Assembly (NCBI GenBank): GCA_029245125.1
Contig: JAQWPZ010000112.1
Location: 52,623-116,622 of the forward strand
Source of the DNA: Rubripirellula sp.
GTDB lineage: Bacteria; Planctomycetota; Planctomycetia; Pirellulales; Pirellulaceae
Reading direction: 5' to 3'
Length of the DNA: 64,000 nucleotides
Positions 59,201-64,000 of this stretch are shown piece by piece. Below the pieces are notes generated by a model that was given only the letters and a program-made list of their open reading frames with translations, made no database searches and had not been told where the DNA came from. The position numbers and the translations under genes are program-made. Each line of letters starts with the position of its first letter. The first letter of the stretch is position 1.

Positions 59201-59709
59201 AGGCTGCATTTGGTTCGGCCACCGATTGGAAAACCAGCAGCGGAGATGATCGTTACCGGCGTGGGGTCTATACGTCGTGGCGGCGGTCGAGTCCCTATCC
59301 ATCAATGGCCCAGTTCGACGCGCCCAATCGAGAGGTGTGTACGGTACGGCGGATACGAACAAATACACCGCTGCAAGCGCTGGTGACGCTGAATGATCCC
59401 GTTTATGTCGAAGCCGCGCAGGCTTTGGCGAAGCGAGTCATTGGCCATCACGATGACGTCACCGAACGCATCCGCTTTGCGTTCCAAATATGCTTGCTCC
59501 GTGAGCCGACTGAAGCTGAGCAGCAACGCTTGACGCTGCTCGCCGCTGAGGTGAGCAAGCAATACCTGAACGAAACAGCGGAGGCTGCGTTGATGGCGAC
59601 GCAGGCGGGAAATTCCTTGCCCGCGAATGTAGATGTCGTTGAACTTGCGACGTGGACCGTCGTTGGTAACGTCATCCTAAATCTCGATGAGACTTTTCTT
59701 AAACGATAA
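56248..59709 (+). CDS. Planctomycete cytochrome C-like / DUF1549 / DUF1553 protein with discoidin-like domain
   Basis: '[28 protein letters not shown]' (PSCyt1), DUF1549 '[44 protein letters not shown]', DUF1553 '[36 protein letters not shown]'; '[25 protein letters not shown]' is F5/8-type-C-like. Confidence 0.92.
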   Translation: [1153 protein letters not shown]

Positions 59710-59738
59710 CGCACACACTTTCAGCGACGCACGAAGTG

Positions 59739-61190
59739 ATGAATCCTGCTTTTTCAAAGCTGCAGCACCAGACACGGCGGCATTTCTTACAGCAAACGAC
59801 TGCTGGCATCGGTGGTATCGCCCTGAGCAGTTTGCTGGCTGGCGAAACGCCGGCGGCCGAACGCTCCGCGATCAATCCACTTGCACCTGCCGAACCGCAC
59901 TTTGCACCACGTGCCAAGCGAGTGATCTATTTGCATATGACTGGGTCGCCTCCCAATCTGGATTTGTTTGATCACAAGCCGGAATTGGTTAAGCGGGATG
60001 GGCAAGATTGTCCCGATGAATTTTTGGCTGGCCGGGAATTCGCCTTCACCTCGGGCACACCGAAGTTGATGGGTTCACCTCGCAAGTGGTCTCGCGTTGG
60101 TAAGTCAGGGATGTGGATGTCGGATGCAATTCCGAATTTTCATAAAGTCGCGGATGAAATGTGTGTCGTGCACTCCATGCACACCGACCAATTCAATCAT
60201 GCGCCGGCTGAGTTATTGGTCTACACCGGATCTCCCCGCTCCGGGCGACCATCGATGGGATCGTGGGTGAGTTATGGATTGGGAAGTGAAAACGAAAATC
60301 TGCCCGGATTCGTTGTCTTGATCTCAAGTGGTGTTCAGCCGAATGGTGGAAAGAACTCGTTCGGAAGCGGGTTCCTGCCGTCGGTCTATCAAGGTGTCCA
60401 ATGTCGATCAAAAGGTGATCCGGTCCTTTACGCCTCTGATCCACCCGGAATGGATCGTGAGATGCGGCGTCTTAGTCTTGATGCTTTAGGGGACTTGAAT
60501 CGCTTGCAAGCAGATGAAATGGGGCACCCCGAAACACTGACTCGTATCGCCCAATACGAACTTGCATTCCGGATGCAAACCGCTGTGCCCGAGGTGATGG
60601 ACATTTCCCAGGAGTCAGCAAAAACGCTTGAGGAATACGGCGCGACACCTGGTGCATCGAGTCTGGCAAACAACTGTTTGCTGGCTCGTCGACTGGTTGA
60701 ATCGGGGGTTCGGTTTGTGCAGTTATTCGATTGGGGCTGGGACTTTCATGGAACCACTTCGGACAATGGTCTGACTGATGGATTGACCAAGAAGTGCGCT
60801 TCGATGGATCGGCCAATCTCGGCATTAATCAAAGACTTAAAAGACCGCGGGTTGCTCGAAGATACATTGGTGATTTGGGGAGGCGAGTTTGGCCGTACAC
60901 CGTTCCGCGAAGGACGCACGGCCAAAAGTCAAGTTCTAGGACGCGACCATTACCCCGATGCATTCACGATGTGGATGGCGGGTGGTGGAGTCCGCGGCGG
61001 ATTTGAATATGGCGGTTCTGATGAACTCGGTTTTCGTGTCGCCGAAAATCCTGTTCACGTCCATGATTTGCAAGCCACGATTTTGCACCAACTGGGATTC
61101 GATCATGAAAGATTGACGTATCGGTTCCAGGGTCGCGATTATCGATTGACGGATGTGCATGGTCAGGTGGTCAAAGAGTTGTTAGCGTAG
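59739..61190 (+). CDS. DUF1501 protein with Tat-like signal
   Basis: 'TRRHFLQQTTAGIGGIALSSLL'; 'YLHMTGSPPNLDLFDHKPEL', 'VIWGGEFGRTPF', 'GRDHYPDAFTMWMAGGGVRGG'. Confidence 0.93.
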   Translation: MNPAFSKLQHQTRRHFLQQTTAGIGGIALSSLLAGETPAAERSAINPLAPAEPHFAPRAKRVIYLHMTGSPPNLDLFDHKPELVKRDGQDCPDEFLAGREFAFTSGTPKLMGSPRKWSRVGKSGMWMSDAIPNFHKVADEMCVVHSMHTDQFNHAPAELLVYTGSPRSGRPSMGSWVSYGLGSENENLPGFVVLISSGVQPNGGKNSFGSGFLPSVYQGVQCRSKGDPVLYASDPPGMDREMRRLSLDALGDLNRLQADEMGHPETLTRIAQYELAFRMQTAVPEVMDISQESAKTLEEYGATPGASSLANNCLLARRLVESGVRFVQLFDWGWDFHGTTSDNGLTDGLTKKCASMDRPISALIKDLKDRGLLEDTLVIWGGEFGRTPFREGRTAKSQVLGRDHYPDAFTMWMAGGGVRGGFEYGGSDELGFRVAENPVHVHDLQATILHQLGFDHERLTYRFQGRDYRLTDVHGQVVKELLA

Positions 61191-61191
61191 T

Positions 61192-61990
61192 TTGCCGCAC
61201 TGCTCGACCCTGTTTGTCGGGTTGATCGCAACCGAGGATCAGCAAGTTGAGAATTCCGTTTCTTGCTTGTTGGGTCTCCGTCGCCCCAAGGCATGCAGTT
61301 CTCTGACTTCAGCCCTGTTCGTGGCGATCGTGAAGGTCACGCCGCAATCGTTGAAGTCGAATCTCCGTCGTGTCTGACAGTCGCTTGATGCGTCGGGACA
61401 CCCATTGGCGATTGCTGATAGGCCAAAGATCTTGGCCGCATTTGCGACAGGTAGAGCGGCGGGAATTCAGCAGGCGGCCGATCCGCAGGTGATTGAGGCG
61501 GTTTCGATCAGTCCAGGGAAATGAGTGAGCGTGCGGTGTGGTCCTGCGGCAGCTAACGTGCAGCAGGCTGGTTTTCGACCACAACTGATCAAGGTCATCA
61601 AGCGCAGCACTTCGACATCGCGGTTGCGGGTCGTCAGTTCACCGTCAGTTCACCGTCAGGCCCACTCTACGCTGTTACATCGAAGCGGAGCATCCATCGT
61701 CAGCAACCAATGTCAGATAAGTTGTCTGGTTTGGAAGTCGAGTACTCGATATGACTGCTGGGTGCCAATGAAACCGGGAAACGACGGCGATCCTGAAATT
61801 CGATGTCGGACACGATACCGCAGGTTTGGAACATCGAAGTGAGCTGCTGATGGATATCCAGCCAGCGGTTTCACTCAAGCTGGCAATTCGTGATGAGCAT
61901 GGCGAGCCAGTATCACGCGGCTGGAGTCTCGGGACTCTGGCGGCACTCAATCAGTGTATTGAATTTGCAGCCTTGATTGCTCGTTGAACA
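61192..61990 (+). pseudogene. Eroded coding region; no intact family recognised
   Basis: Coding-like stretches in several + frames broken by stops, e.g. 61772-61987 '...TAILKFDVGHDTAGLEHRSELLMDIQPAVSLKLAIRDEHGEPVSRGWSLGTLAALNQCIEFAALIAR*', with an in-frame TGA at 61769 and no good start. Confidence 0.35.
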
Positions 61991-62124
61991 CGGCGTCGCT
62001 GATAGGAGTATGCTGGCATGATCCAAGACTCCAGCGTTTCGAAATAAGGCACCGTCGCATTACCGAGCTTCGGCCGACGATTGTTGCTGGTTTGAGTCTG
62101 TACGAGCTGTATCGCTGAAGTGAA

Positions 62125-62934
62125 TTGGTGAATCGAGTGTCGAATATTTCCGTACCAGACCCTTGTAACGCGGCCAGCAAGCGGCCGTTGTTATTTGTGC
62201 ACGGATGGTGGGGTGGTGCGTGGGTCTGGGATTTGTACCGAGAGGCTTTTTCAGCATTGGGGTATGAGTCAACTGCCCTCAATCTGAGTGGTGCCATGGG
62301 CAACCAAGACTTGGCGATTGGTAAAATCACGATGGCGGTTCAATTAGATGAACTGCGTCGTGCGGTCGCGGAAATCGGCAGCCCTGTGTTGATCGGTCAC
62401 AGTTTTGGCGGGCTTTTGATTCAAAAGCTTTTAGAAGAACAGGATTTGCCAGCAGCGGTTTTAGTCTGCCCTGCGCCTCCGAGAGGTGTCTTTTCGTTGC
62501 GTTCCTGGAGCTTATTTCGGACAGCGGTTCGCTACGTTCCCCAGATGCTTCGGCGCCGCGAATTTCAGCCGAGTAGTCGGGACATGCGGTATTTGAATCT
62601 CAATGCGCTTTCCAGTGATGAGCAAGACTATGTGTTGTCTCGGATGGTGCCTGCATCGGGGCGGCAAGCATTGGAGACAACTTTGTTTGGTATCCCGGTG
62701 GATGCCCAGCGTGTTCACACTCCCATGCTTGTTTTAATGGGTGGGCAGGATCGTCTGACGACGCCGTCTGTCTGTCGTGCGATTGCTCGCAAGTACGACG
62801 CAGAGTTGCGTGAGTACCCAGATAATGCCCACTATTTGATGCGTGAGTCGAACTACTGCGAATCGGCCACCGATGTGCACCGGTGGCTATCTGAAACACT
62901 TTCGTCCGAGGGAACGTCTGCTACTCGTCTGTAA
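62125..62934 (+). CDS. Alpha/beta hydrolase
   Basis: '[17 protein letters not shown]', nucleophile elbow 'GHSFGG', late His 'DNAHYLM'. Confidence 0.85.
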   Translation: MVNRVSNISVPDPCNAASKRPLLFVHGWWGGAWVWDLYREAFSALGYESTALNLSGAMGNQDLAIGKITMAVQLDELRRAVAEIGSPVLIGHSFGGLLIQKLLEEQDLPAAVLVCPAPPRGVFSLRSWSLFRTAVRYVPQMLRRREFQPSSRDMRYLNLNALSSDEQDYVLSRMVPASGRQALETTLFGIPVDAQRVHTPMLVLMGGQDRLTTPSVCRAIARKYDAELREYPDNAHYLMRESNYCESATDVHRWLSETLSSEGTSATRL

Positions 62935-64000
62935 CACAGCCTTCGCTGGCGGTTTTTACATTCTTGATGTATTTGAATAAGGTTCCTCGGGTCGCTTTGA
63001 GTGGCGGCGCCGTCCATTGTTGTCGGCGTGAATCAAGTTCTTCGTCGCTGACTGCAACATCGAGTCGGTTGGAATCGGCGTCGATCGTTACAACGTCTCC
63101 ATCTTGCAGTAAGCCTAGTGGTCCGCCGTCCTGAGCTTCGGGCGTGATGTGTCCGACGATGAATCCGTGGCTGCCACCGCTGAATCTTCCATCGGTCAGC
63201 ATGGCGACATCGGAGCCAAGGCCAGCTCCCATGATAGCGCTGGTTGGAGTCAGCATTTCGGGCATTCCGGGGCCACCCTTCGGCCCTTCGTAACGAATGA
63301 CAACCACATCACCTTTTTGGATTTGTTTTTCTTCTAGGGCGTGTAGCATCAGTTCCTCACTGTCGAAGCAACGAGCAGGACCGGTGAACTGCAAGCCTTC
63401 TTTGCCTGTGATTTTTGCAACAGCTCCTTCGGGTGCCAGTGAACCGTGAAGGATCCGAATGTGCCCTGATGACTTGATCGGGTCATTGACCATTCGCACG
63501 ATGGTTTGCCCTTCTTTGAGCCCTGGAAGGTCCTCGACATTTTCGGCCAAGGTCTTGCCCGTTACGGTCATGCAAGAACCATCCATCAGTCCCTCGGAGA
63601 GCAGGTATTTCATCACCGCTGGCGTGCCGCCAATGGAATGAAGGTCTTCCTGCACGAACTTTCCGCTTGGTTTGAGATCAGCCAGATACGGGATTCGGTC
63701 GCTGACCGATTGGAAATCACTGATGGTAAGAGGAACGTCGACTGCTCTCGCCATGGCGATCAGGTGCAACACTGCATTCGTACTGCCACCCAACGCCATC
63801 ACGGTGACCATGGCATTTTCAAAGGCCGCTTTGGTCATGATGTCACGCGGTTTGAGATCCGCCTTCAGGCATTCCAGAATCGCGGCCCCAGCGCGGCGGC
63901 ATTCGTCTATCTTTTCAGGGTTCTCGGCGGGAATGCTGGCTGAGTAGGGGAGTGACATCCCGAGTGCTTCGATCGCGGTCGCCATGGTGTTGGCCGTGTA
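62921..64000 (-). CDS. ilvD: Dihydroxy-acid dehydratase (N-terminus beyond window)
   Basis: '[23 protein letters not shown]', '[53 protein letters not shown]'; C-terminal part only. The listed ORF ends at 63985; the frame is presumed to continue past the window edge. Confidence 0.93.
   Translation of the reverse strand, partial: YTANTMATAIEALGMSLPYSASIPAENPEKIDECRRAGAAILECLKADLKPRDIMTKAAFENAMVTVMALGGSTNAVLHLIAMARAVDVPLTISDFQSVSDRIPYLADLKPSGKFVQEDLHSIGGTPAVMKYLLSEGLMDGSCMTVTGKTLAENVEDLPGLKEGQTIVRMVNDPIKSSGHIRILHGSLAPEGAVAKITGKEGLQFTGPARCFDSEELMLHALEEKQIQKGDVVVIRYEGPKGGPGMPEMLTPTSAIMGAGLGSDVAMLTDGRFSGGSHGFIVGHITPEAQDGGPLGLLQDGDVVTIDADSNRLDVAVSDEELDSRRQQWTAPPLKATRGTLFKYIKNVKTASEGCVTDE

Noticed and set aside
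61309-61584. Minus-strand 91-aa ORF with a CxxC (STCRKCGQ)
   Set aside because: Possible zinc-ribbon look, but Arg-rich shadow composition and no start context or neighbours; treated as part of the decayed region.

Overview
The window looks like a contiguous chromosomal segment of a planctomycete of the Pirellulaceae type. This is inferred from gene content: DUF1549/DUF1553 cytochrome-like protein next to DUF1501, several DUF1080 proteins, a large Ser/Thr kinase, and many secreted hypotheticals. In order it holds: a MoxR AAA+ ATPase (5' truncated) with a VWA partner; rsgA-ftsH-recQ on the minus strand; a zinc-type alcohol dehydrogenase; a stretch of lineage-specific small or secreted proteins (10.6-15.9 kb) with two adjacent microsatellites; a DapA-family lyase and a membrane pyrophosphatase; a receptor-like Ser/Thr kinase; rpmB-gatC-NhaC antiporter; comB; a flagellar cluster of about 14 kb (TPR protein, FlgN-like, degenerate GHKL protein, flgB-flgC-fliE-fliF-fliG-fliH-fliI-fliJ-motE-like-fliK-flgD-flgE); proS; a DUF1080 protein; ispF, cysS-ruvC-ruvA on the minus strand; an ABC-2-type ATPase plus ABC-F; DUF1549/1553 plus DUF1501; an apparently decayed region; an alpha/beta hydrolase; and ilvD (truncated). 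No CRISPR array, rRNA, intact transposase or convincing tRNA was seen. The most unusual signals are: many unrelated short tandem repeats, with a recurrent 16-bp period between genes and periods that are multiples of 3 inside genes; a degenerate stand-alone GHKL ATPase next to flgB; a duplicated extracellular-type module inside FlgE; a FliG with a long low-complexity linker; and a decayed coding region at 61.2-62.1 kb. I see no clear candidate for a wholly new multi-gene system. The best leads are the flagellar oddities and the repeats. All family calls are from reading the supplied translations; no searches were run.
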